A stretch of DNA of 64,000 nt from Alviniconcha marisindica (taxonomy: Eukaryota; Mollusca; Gastropoda; Provannidae), in contig JABMCL010002042.1 in NCBI GenBank assembly GCA_018857735.1, forward strand, positions 116,992 to 180,991, read 5' to 3'. The notes beneath the pieces were generated by a model. It was not told the DNA's origin and did not search any database. It saw only the letters and a program-made list of their open reading frames with translations. The position numbers and the translations under genes are program-made. This document shows positions 54,720 to 64,000 of this stretch, piece after piece. The first letter of the stretch is position 1. Each line of letters begins with the position of its first letter.

Positions 54720-57230
54720 ACCATGACATTCTACAACCCCAACCGCACTTTATTTTTACGCCACCATTTCAAACCATACCCCCTTCACCACACCATTCTT
54801 TTTTTCCAAAATTCACACTCTGTTGTCCATTCCAGGGCCCCAGACATTCCACTCATACCCCCCCTTTTTTTGGGGCCAATTTTTTTACATCACACCTTAT
54901 TTTTCTTCCGTTTGTATCACTTAAAAATTTTGCCTTCCAACACCCCCCCACCTTTTTCCCCTCTGGACTCGGATTACTTTGCCGTGTGCGTGGGAAATTT
55001 TTGTGCCATTGGTTTCGTGCGTTTTGTGTGTAATTTTCCCGGGCCCCATTCCACTTCATATGTGCTTTTTAGTTTTTTATGTAATTTTGTAGGGTTCAAA
55101 TTGCATTTCACATCACACTATTTAACTCCACACCACAAAACCCATTTAAAACGTTTTTACATCACACCATCATTCCATCCGACATCACACCAAAAGGTTT
55201 TACATCACACCACCCCTTTTACGTCACCCCATTCCACACCACACCATTCTCATCACACCCCTCTTGGCCCCAAACATTCCAAAAATCACATATACATAAA
55301 CCCATGTTTTACGGGCCCCCTCTCGGCCAAAGGGATTCAATGTTTCAACACCGTCTCACCTCGGGGCCCCAAAATTCACATCTGAACACATTATACTGGG
55401 GAACCCGGGGTTTGGGGACCCCCATTTCACAATAAATCTCAAAACACAACATCTTCCTCATCACACGCCAAAAAAGTCCACATCTCACACTATTCTACAC
55501 CACACCCACATTCAACATCACGCATATTTTACACCACACCCTATTCCACATCGCATTACAAACTCCACATCTTGATTTTTCCATGTGCATCAAAAAACAT
55601 TTTCATATTTTCCACATCTTACATTTCCCCAACAATTTTACAACCCTTGTTTTACCACACCATCAATTTCCCCACCCCCACATTTCACATCACATCGTAA
55701 AAATTTACACATTTTTGCAATTTTGCAACATTCCAAATACCAGGACACCACATTCCACACCGGGGGGGGCCCTATTCCACATCACACCCTTTTTCATTTC
55801 AATTCCACACCATGTCTGAAATTGCAACATTTCCCCATCGGGACCACTGACATTTCACACACACTGACATCACACCACATTTCACATCCCCCATAATTCA
55901 CATCAGATCACTTCACCACATCTCGGGACACCATTCGGCACATCAGATCACCCTCACCATGTCTAAAATGGCGTCAAACCACTCATTCGGTATTCCCTAA
56001 CATTTTACATGATTTTTTCATCACAGCCAACCCCCCCACCATTTTTCCCCATTACCACAAACCCTCATTTTCCAAAAATCGATCCCACAAATTTTACAAC
56101 ACTTCATCTTTCATTGGGATGACATTTAAAATGTAGCATCCCACCATATCGGGACGTCGCAGCCGCTTAGGATGAAAAAGAAAGCAGCAGGGGCCCCCAT
56201 CTGGCATTGCAAAACATTTCCCACATCACACCCAAAATTTCCCCACCACACTATACACATTCCAACGCCATGTTTGGGTCTGGGGGTATTAAGTATGTGA
56301 AATGTGGTATGGTGTGGGTGTGGGCCCGGGAAAAGAGGTTCGATGTGAAATATTGTTGCGATGTGGAAAGTTTTTGACACGTTGCCATAGCATCTTTGTA
56401 CGTTCTTACCACCAAAAATTTTTCATTGCATCGGTCCACAAAAAAACGCCAAACTCGGACATTATTCCAAACCCACACCACATTCCCCGTCAGACCCTTC
56501 CTCACCATATCACCACATTTCATTAACGCAAACCAGCACCTCTCGCAGCGCACTATTCCACTTCAGTTACAATCCATATTTCAAATAGGGGGACCATATC
56601 GGTCACATTATGCATCACACCACTGACATCTTTGGGAAATTGGGACCCCATTTTAACATTACTGGATGTCCAAAATAAAGCCACATCGATTTCAGATCAC
56701 ACCATATATTTTGGGCCCCATCTTACCATATTTCACATGCCCCCCCATCTTGGGATCATTCCACCACATTTTGACTGATCACACCCAATTCCCCACCCAC
56801 TTCCATGTTTTACATAACATTCCACTTTAGTCGCACATCAGTCCCACCAACCCGTCTACATCCCCCCACTTACACATCACATCTGGGGTAACCCCACCTT
56901 CCCCTACCACGTTTTCGTCCCGTGTGGCCCACACTCTAACCCCGTTCCCCCCAAACCCCCCAACTTCCACTTTCCATGCCCCAGTCCACATTCTACCTCA
57001 TTCCCATCGCACAACGTTCCACGTTTCCCGCCCACACTCTACCTCATTCCACATCGCACAACGTTCCACATTCCATCCCACCTCACACTCCGAGTACCTC
57101 CCTTCCCATCGCACAACGTTCCACATTCCATCCCACAGCCCACACTCTACCTATTCCACATCGCCCCAAACGTTCCACATTCCTCCCACAGAACACTTTC
57201 CAATCCATATTTTCACCACCACTTTCCCTA
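54720..57230. repeat. CACA-rich degenerate satellite region
   Basis: About 2.5 kb is built from variants of CATCACACCACATTCCAC. A clearer local unit of about 56 bp occurs at 56990-57200 (CCCACACTCTACCTCATTCC, then ACATCGCACAACGTTCCACA, then TTCCATC). The strand bias is extreme: C-rich above, G-rich below. The 220-codon plus frame near 54723-55385 (repeated HHT, HPTSH) is a by-product. Confidence 0.7.
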
Positions 57231-57919
57231 ACCCCATTGCAGTTTGAGAGACTCGGAACTATATGTGTCCTTTTGGGCGCTCTTTTTTCCATACAACCTT
57301 TTATACCCCATAAACCCAAAATCTACACAAAAATGGTGGTGAAAAAGTTAACATTTTTTTCATAAAGTGGGCCCCCAAAAAAAAGTAATACCTGTTTGGG
57401 CCCCAAACACTAATTTGGGGGGAGTGGTGGTGCTTTTAATTCGTAAAAATTGGGATACAAACTAAGACTGCTTAAGTGAACCTGCTGTGGCCAATGAAAA
57501 CGACTGCTGCTTTTTATCTTGTTATTTTTTCTTTCACACCGTCCAGTTTTGTCAAACCGCATGCCTGACGTTGTTGCGCAAAAAACTGGGGAGCCATCTG
57601 CTTCAGGGCTGGGTTAGTGATTCAAGGCAAGGCACGACCCATTTTTGGTTTGGCCGCCACGGCCCGGGTTAAAAAACCGGCCCCTGAATTCACATCGGGG
57701 TTTGGGCGCCCCCCTTGGGGGGAAATTTGTTTGGGCCCATTTTTATTCCAAAACGCGGACCCCTTTTGGGGGCCCAAAGGGAATTTTTAAAGTTGAAGGT
57801 TGTGGTTCAATTTTTAAACCAGCAACAAAATTCTTGGAAAGGGGTATGAAAAATGTGGGAAAAAATTTTTAGAAGAGGAAATTTTTGTTAAACCCTTTTA
57901 AAAAAATTTTTACTTGAGC

Positions 57920-58860
57920 AGTGTCTAAGGTCTTGTGGGAGTGAATTCCAAAAGTGGTGTCCAAAGCAAGAGAATGTGCGAAAGGGTAAGAGTCTCCCTT
58001 TGTACTGTTGGATTTTCAGCATGGGGGTGTCGGGAAAGGAGGGGTAGTGTACGAGACGAAGTGTAGAAAATGTAGAATTCAGAAAAGATGAGCAGGATCA
58101 GGAAACCATGTATAGCCGGGACTGAAATATATTTCAAGGGGCCCCCTTTTTACTTAACACGTTCTGACTGAACGGGAAGCCAGTGCAGTTTTTCCGGAAG
58201 AAGTGTTCAGGGGGTGGTGAGGGGGGGGGGGCCAAGAAAAACGGGGTCGGTCTAGTTTTTAATTTCTGGGGGAGGGTTGGGTGACAAAAAATTTGGTGTA
58301 ACCCCTGAGGAGACAGTTGGGAGTAGTCACTGAAAAAACCCTGAGAGGATATAGGGAAGAAAAGAGTCTTTTTGGTGCATCTTCAGTGAGAAACCCCCGC
58401 GGATCGAACTAATGCCCGAAATAAGGGGAGTTTGACAGCTTTTTAAAGACGTGCTTTTAATGGACGATTTTTTGTCAAGAATGAATCAAAAGGGTTTCCC
58501 GGCAGAATCCCGAAAATGGGATGTTGTAAGAGGGCCCAAAATAATCGAATCAAGGGGGAAAAGGGGAAACAGGGAAGGTTTAAAAGGGAAAACGAAAAGG
58601 GGAAAGAAGAAAGAGCTTCTGTTTTGTTTGCGTTCCGTTTTAGCTGGGTTTTCGGCACCATGTTTTTATGTCCTTTGTGTATGGGATTGAGTTCTTTGAT
58701 GAGGTTGGTTTTAAATTTACTGAGAGGGGTGGATTTTTGGAGCTGTGTGTCATCTGCGAAAAGGGTGATGGTTTACAGAGTGGGTAGCTATGATATTTGG
58801 GGAGGAATGCCGGCAAAAATGGGCCCCTAAAAATTTGCTTGTTTCCATGGCAATCATTGA
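57920..58860. repeat. Probable dispersed repeat of unknown class
   Basis: Phrases such as GGGAGTGAATTCCAAAAGTG (57940), GGGAAGCCAGTGCAGTTTTT (58177) and GAGCTGTGTGTCATCTGCGA (58739) resemble, from memory, a widespread repeat of aquatic animal genomes. I cannot classify it, and the sequence is error-affected. Confidence 0.25.
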
Positions 58861-59952
58861 TATATATTTTATATATATATATTAAAATATATTTTATATT
58901 ATATATATATATGGCCCTTCTCCGCTCTTTGAGCAGACTCGCCACAAAAAAACGACTTTTCTCTTGGGCAGTGTTTACGGTCACGTCCGGGAATTTGCGA
59001 TTCTGACTGGAAAACGACTAAAATCCCAGTTGCCACGGGCATCAAAAACATGAAATGGGTTCAAGTGACAAAACAAAAACGTTAACCCCTGACAAGACTG
59101 GGGAGGATTTTAAATTTTAAACTGAATCTATGTCGGGGGGCTGGGTGTATGAAAATTTAACCCCAGCTAAACCACCCAAATTTGGAGGGGAAAGTGCCCC
59201 GGGAAAACGAGTCAGTTTTTTGGAGGTAGGGGTTCCCTCTGACTCGTTTCCGGCACGTTTTCCCCCAAATTTGTTTTTGAATCCAGCAGCTTTTTGTTGG
59301 GTTTAGATTTTTTTTTAAACGAACACATAAAAATGGGCATTTCCGACTCTTCTTCTCGTTTTTTAGGAAATTTTGTATAAAAAGCAAAAAAATTTTAAAC
59401 AAGAATGATTGGGTTTGCGTTCTAAAACAAATCCAAACACATAAAAATGTTAAAAAAACGCTATTTATTGGGACAAAACATGAAAATTTTTATAAAGTTT
59501 TCAAAATGAAAACTTAAAAAACCCAGTAAAAAATGGTGAAAAACAAATGAAAAATGAGATGGAAGCTAAGCAACTTATCTGTTTTGGGTTGAGCAAATGT
59601 TGTTTTCCGTCCCAAGCACTACCCTTGAGCATTAAAGTTTTCGATTTCCCGAATCCCAAAACAAAGGCCTAGAGCGGGGCCCAAGGCGGTTTTTTTTGGC
59701 AAATCAAAAAATTTTTTTTTTAGGAGTCTTTCGCGGAGCGCTAATTGCTCCCTTGTGTGGTGTTGAAACAAAGTGGTCAAACATGCTGTGACCGATGTGC
59801 AATACATTACACTTTAACGTTTCGCTGTGTTGACGCCATTTCTAATAACTGCCCGGAGTCGTGAGGGAATTGCTGTCTAAACAATGATGCATGACAAATT
59901 TAGGCCTAGCTAACGACAGGGGGGACCGAACCAGGTGTGTATGGGCAAAAAA

Positions 59953-60075
59953 CACACACACACACACACACACGAAACGCACGCAAACAGCATTTTCAAA
60001 AAACACGCACACACGCACAGGGCACACACACAATGACACACCCCAACACAAAACACACAAAACACACACCAAAAC
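59953..60075. repeat. Imperfect (CA)n array
   Basis: CA repeats are broken up by A runs and CACGCACA segments. Confidence 0.8.
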
Positions 60076-60364
60076 ACAAAAACCAAAAAAACAAAAAATT
60101 TCCATACTTTTTTTAAAATTTTAAAGCCCTGTGGTTTTTCACCGAAAAGATTACAAATTTTCAATCTTTAATTACCGTTTAACTCTCGTCTAGTGGCTTT
60201 GAAAAAGGGGGGTTTATTCCGAACTTTTGCAATTGTTTTGTATTGCCCTATTCGTTCTTTTTTAAACCCGTTTGTTTGTTTGAATTTTCTGTTTTTTAAT
60301 CACCACCATCATTATACTCACTGTCTCTTTTTTTGGGCTGTTAAAGTTTTGGGGGTAACTTTTT

Positions 60365-60632
60365 TTTCTCTCTCTCTCTTTTCTCTTTTCTTCTCTTTTC
60401 TCTCCCCTCTCTTTTTCTTTTTTCTCTCTCTCCTCTCTCCCCCCAAAACCCTTTTCCTTCCTCTCTCTATTTCCCCCCCCCTTTTTCTCTGTGCGCTAGC
60501 TTTCAAGAGTAAGCTTTCCTTTGGGGGACGTACTTTGGGGTTTTGGGGTTTTGTTTTGGTGTGTGGGGTGGGGTGGGTGTGTGTGTGTGTGTGTGCTTTT
60601 GTGTGTGTGGGTGTGTGTGTGTGTGTGTGTGT
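60365..60632. repeat. (TC)n and (TG)n arrays
   Basis: An imperfect TC/TTTC array spans about 60365-60490 and a TG array 60560-60632; both look degraded by run-type errors. Confidence 0.8.
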
Positions 60633-61204
60633 ACAACGGTTACGGTGCGCCAAAACAAGGAAAACAAAGAAAAGGTAAAATGAACAAAAACCTAAACCTA
60701 TCTGTTGTCGCTTTAGATCTTTTCCCCAAGGCAACTGAGTACGACTTGTATGAGTTTCAGACAAGTCTGAAATTGTTATTCAGACATAATATATGTATGA
60801 ATGGAGTGTAATACATGTTGAATGAGCTTCTGAGTGGTGTAAGAGCTTTTAGATGGTATCAATTGTCCACAGATTGAAGCAATGTTCAGAAATGTTGCTG
60901 CCATTAAACCCATAATTATGATGAGCAGCCGCCAGGGAGACAGAATTAATCATGAATGACATGGATTTTTTTTATTGCGTCCGACGCCAGACCCTGTGAT
61001 GCTCGTAAGGACTCATTTGCGTGGTGCAATATCTAGTCCTCATTTGTGGGACTCGGACAGAAGAAGCAATCACTGTAAGCGCTTGGTTTCTCTCATCTCG
61101 CCCAAATCACCCTTGTCGGTCAGGGACAAAAGGGTTGAGGTGTACTGACCAAAAGGCCCAAAACTGTCCCCCCCTGAAACCCCCCACCCCCAGCCCCCCT
61201 AAAA

Positions 61205-61310
61205 TTTAGGAGCTGTGTGAGAGTCCAGGTGGCCGTTCCCCCGGGGTGTCCGTCCTTTAAAGAGCCTGGGGGGTTTTTTTGGACGTAAAGCTATTTTAAC
61301 CTGCTTCGGC
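61205..61310 (+). repeat. Dispersed repeat, copy 2
   Basis: Related to 53935-54045: GAGCTGTGTGAGAGTCCAGG followed by TTGGACGTAAAGC. Confidence 0.5.
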
Positions 61311-61783
61311 ATTGGGTTTAAAATTTTCCCCTAATATGCAACGACCTCTGAGGGACATTAAGGGGAATACTACATACCATATAAAATTTTATATATATAT
61401 TTTTATTTTATATATATGGGGTGTGGTTTTGTGGGGTGGGGTTTTGTGTGTGTTTGGGGTGGGGTTTGTGCGGGGTGTGTGTGTGTGTGGGAAAAAACAG
61501 AATAATTTTTTTTGGGGGGAGTGGGAACCCAGCATTTGAAAAAATAGCGCCCTCTTTTTTTACAAAAAATTTTTTACATCGTCTCGGTAGTTTTTTGCTC
61601 CCAAAAAAGGTAAAGATAACAATTATAACTGCATGTCCAATGCGCTGAATCCCTAACTATCAGGTTGGTGGGAGAAAGAAAAGAAAAAAGTTACCCAGGC
61701 CGGGAAATGGGGATGATCTGAGGGGGAGGGGGGGGGGGGGGGGGGGGGGGGGCGAAGTGGAAATATATGGGTGAGGAGTGGAG

Positions 61784-61812
61784 GCGTACCGCTAGGCCAA
61801 ACCGGCTCACCT
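61784..61812 (-). repeat. SINE head fragment
   Basis: The plus strand reads GTACCGCTAGGCCAAACCGG, then CTCACC, identical to the head of the SINE at 9115-9140. Only the A-box part remains. Confidence 0.6.
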
Positions 61813-62378
61813 GGGGCGTAGGAATCACCGCGTGGATATATTATGGACAGCCACATCCCCACAGGGACACTACGGCCACTGTAACTGCCTCATCGTGTGA
61901 AGTTATTGAGATTAAATGGCGCAATATCAGATGCATTCACAATATCCGCCGTGCTTGCCATCGGCGGTGGATTTAGCGCTCAGAATTAATAGATTAACTT
62001 CGATCGTATACTCACCCTCCACCGACCGTCATCCCAAAGGGAATGTGCGGGTCCTATATATATAGATATAATAGCTACTGCAGCTGATTTTCCCATTGTC
62101 CGCCTTTGAATTTGCGTTTTGATCCGGGCACAGCAGATTGTATTCGTGCAAGATGACACTTGATTCTGACGAGGTGAGTACAACTTTTTTTGCTCTTTTA
62201 TTTAGTGTGTAGGAGAATGGTTTAAAAACAAAAAAACAAAAAAAAAACCTCAATCGTTCGCTACTTACTCACGCTCTGTCAGTCAATGCGTAGCGTAGGT
62301 GTTAGCGATCAGTTAATTGTCGACTCTTGGGTAGTGCCTGCCCCCTACCGATGGCTCATCGGTCGCTAAATGCTGACT
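61813..62378. other. Clean island with two divergent candidate first exons
   Basis: Unlike its surroundings this segment is free of run-type errors and moderately CpG-rich. Minus strand: ATG at 62032 opens MTVGG and meets donor GG|GTGAGT at 62015. Plus strand: ATG at 62153 opens MTLDSDE and meets donor GAG|GTGAGT at 62174. The starts are about 120 bp apart, facing away from each other. No following exon could be found, so gene identity is unknown; chance is possible. Confidence 0.3.
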
Positions 62379-62720
62379 GACCGACCTGATGTCATGACCG
62401 ACCTGATCCCATGACCGACCTGATGTCATGGCCGACCTGATGTCATGACCGACCTGATATCATGGCCGACCTGATATCGTGGCCGACCTGATGTCATGAC
62501 CGACCTGATATCATGGCCGACCTGACACCATGGCCGACCTGATATCAGGGACCGACCTGTTTGCCCATAAACCGACCTTTGATCTCATCGCCGACCTGAT
62601 ATCATGACCGACCCCTGATATCAGGGGGCCGACCAGATACATGACCGATTTTGATATCATGTCCGATTTTGATTTCATGGCCGACCTGTTTTATCATGAC
62701 CGGCCTGAATCAGGGGCCGA
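62379..62720. repeat. 17-bp minisatellite
   Basis: About twenty copies of GACCGACCTGATGTCAT / GGCCGACCTGATATCAT. The first ten or so are regular; from about 62520 copies change in the run-like manner (CCTGAT becoming TTTGAT, CATGG becoming CAGGGG). Confidence 0.95.
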
Positions 62721-64000
62721 AAAGAATGTTGAAATTGGGGAATATAGACCTGAAGCAATGGCAAAATAAAATTTGATCAATCTGAGTTGTTGCTATTTTT
62801 GTTAAATTGTGAAAAAAAATTCAGTTTAATTTGTGAGACAACCCAAAAATAAGATTCCTTTTTTTTCTTTTTACATTTTTACTTTTTAATCAGAATAAGG
62901 GGAATTTACAGAATGGAAAAAAAATATATATATATATATATATTATATATAAATATATAATTTTAATAAATATGTGTGGGGTGGGGGGTGTGCGGGTTTT
63001 GTGTTTTTTGGGGTTTTGTGTGCGGGTGTTGTATACATAAAAAAAATCTGAAACAAAAAAATAAACTGCTAGTCATAACAAAAACAGATAAATGATTTAG
63101 CTCTCCATCTCATTTTTCATTGTTTTTGACCTTTAACTCTTGTTTAAATGTCGTTTTCTGGCTTGATAAAAGGGGTTACCCCGAAAATTCGCATGTCGTG
63201 TTATGTCCTAATAAATAGCGTTCTTTTGAACCTTTTATGTGTTTGGATCATCCATAAAGACAACAACAACACTAAACCCACCTAATAAAGGACCAAAAAG
63301 GTCAATAAAACTAAGAACTTACAGTATCTGCCAACTGGAGCTCGGCAAAAGTCATCTAAATTGGGGCTAAAATGTCAATAAACTCGAAATATATAGATGT
63401 TGAGCAAAATATGAAGCGTCTAAAACGAAAACACATGATTTTGCTGCATGCAATAATCACAAGTTAGAACATGTGCAAAACTGCTACCAAAGAGTCTCGT
63501 CCAAACATTGCTAACGCTGGTTGTCTTACTAGTTTTATACGTACCGAATCAGCGAAGCACATGCATATTACATGTATTTCTACCACAAGATAATAATGCT
63601 AATGACTGTGCTTAATTCGGATACAATTTATGTTTAACAAAAACAGAAATATCTTAAAAACACCTGAAATTGTCACTCAGAAACAGATTAATAATAATCT
63701 TAAGGAAACGAAGCTGAAACAAAGAAAGAAGTTGGAAAAACCAAAGGGGAAAAAAAAGGCCCTTCCAGACACACTTTTTTCCTTTCCCAACAATGAAAAA
63801 GGAGGGAAGGAGAAAAAAGAAGAAAAAACACCACACAAAACACACACACACACCACCAACACACACACAGGGAAAAAGGAAAATAATTTGACGTCTAGTA
63901 ATTTTAATTTCTGTTTCCACTTCGGGGAGAATCAAACCTACTTTCAAGATGTACCTTCAATTTAAACCCAAAAAAAAACCCCAGCCTTGCTTCAAGACCT
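62721..64000. other. Right-edge region, no gene recognised
   Basis: A (TA)n array lies at about 62926-62960 and a run-affected GT-rich stretch to 63030. Sequence at 63350-63700 is cleaner, AT-rich and featureless. The end has a CA-rich patch (63838-63870) in an A-rich, G-poor context. Confidence 0.5.

Larger units (their letters stand above)
39950..61760. other. Low-fidelity region: neighbour-base substitution texture
   Basis: From about 39.95 kb the sequence fills with 3-6 base runs of all four nucleotides, and ordinary words become run-like (CTACCTG becoming CTCCCCG, TTTACAAAG becoming TTTCCCAAAG). This shows when duplicated copies are compared at 43672, 44218, 44722, 45287 and 45873. Cleaner islands exist near 42.4-43.8, 46.4-46.8 and 60.7-61.0 kb. 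I take it as consensus or base-call error in the assembly. Stretches 40.0-41.4, 48.0-49.1, 50.0-52.6, 53.0-53.9, 57.3-57.9 and 58.9-60.2 kb hold nothing I can name. Confidence 0.65.

Noticed and set aside
54723..55385. 220-codon plus-strand frame
   Set aside because: It is a reading of the CAC-rich satellite (HHT/HPTSH repeats) in low-fidelity sequence.
62379..62720. Operator-like or palindromic sites in the GACCGACCTGATATCATG repeats
   Set aside because: Simple 17-bp tandem repetition explains them; GATATC is incidental.

Overview
This window is animal nuclear DNA, most likely from a mollusc and probably a marine snail. The organism call is inference: it rests on intron-rich invertebrate gene structures, very heavy (CA)n/(GA)n/(TA)n microsatellites, a tRNA-derived SINE and the general repeat landscape, not on a marker gene. 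There is no bacterial gene organisation. Almost all apparent open frames are by-products of simple repeats, so real genes have to be assembled from short exons with matching splice sites and phases.

Three conserved genes can be read, all within the first 38 kb. (1) ARHGAP39 (Vilse/CrossGAP), minus strand: start codon at 13826 and the first WW-domain exon at 6445-6546; the rest lies beyond the left edge. (2) GID8 (TWA1), plus strand: four coding exons between 15837 and 21323 give a complete 223-residue CTLH-complex subunit. ARHGAP39 and GID8 diverge from a shared upstream region at about 13.83-14.2 kb that carries ETS-type motifs. (3) NUP35 (NUP53), minus strand: eleven coding exons between 37810 and 27167 give about 324 residues, close to the human length. 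GID8 and NUP35 converge on a repeat-rich intergenic region at 21.3-27.2 kb.

The most unusual feature is in NUP35. Five of its exons (2, 4, 8, 9 and 10) are each followed or preceded by a tandem array of decayed copies of that same exon's edge with its splice site, lying in the adjoining intron. The arrays were apparently seeded independently from different exon-intron junctions of one gene. One array keeps a 104-codon open frame made of repeated pieces of the RRM-like domain.

Other mobile and repeated DNA: a piggyBac-type MITE with TTAA ends (7508-7749), a tRNA-derived SINE (about 8.81-9.14 kb) with fragments elsewhere, a 2.2-kb element with 23-bp terminal inverted repeats in GID8 intron 2 (17165-19394), a non-LTR (CR1/L2-like) reverse-transcriptase tail (24.56-25.17 kb), a Tc1-like transposase relic (about 46.93-47.45 kb), and minisatellites of 17, 18, 28, 31, 37 and 42 bp plus one tandem unit of about 550 bp.

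From about 39.95 kb to the right edge most of the sequence has an abnormal texture: single bases appear replaced by their neighbours, giving endless 3-6 base runs of all four nucleotides. Comparing duplicated segments and a minisatellite that crosses from clean to affected sequence suggests base-call or consensus error, not biology. Cleaner islands occur around 42.4-43.8, 46.4-46.8, 60.7-61.0, 61.76-62.5 and 63.35-63.7 kb. Gene calls there are unsafe; one clean island (about 62.0-62.2 kb) has two divergent ATGs, each followed by a good splice donor.
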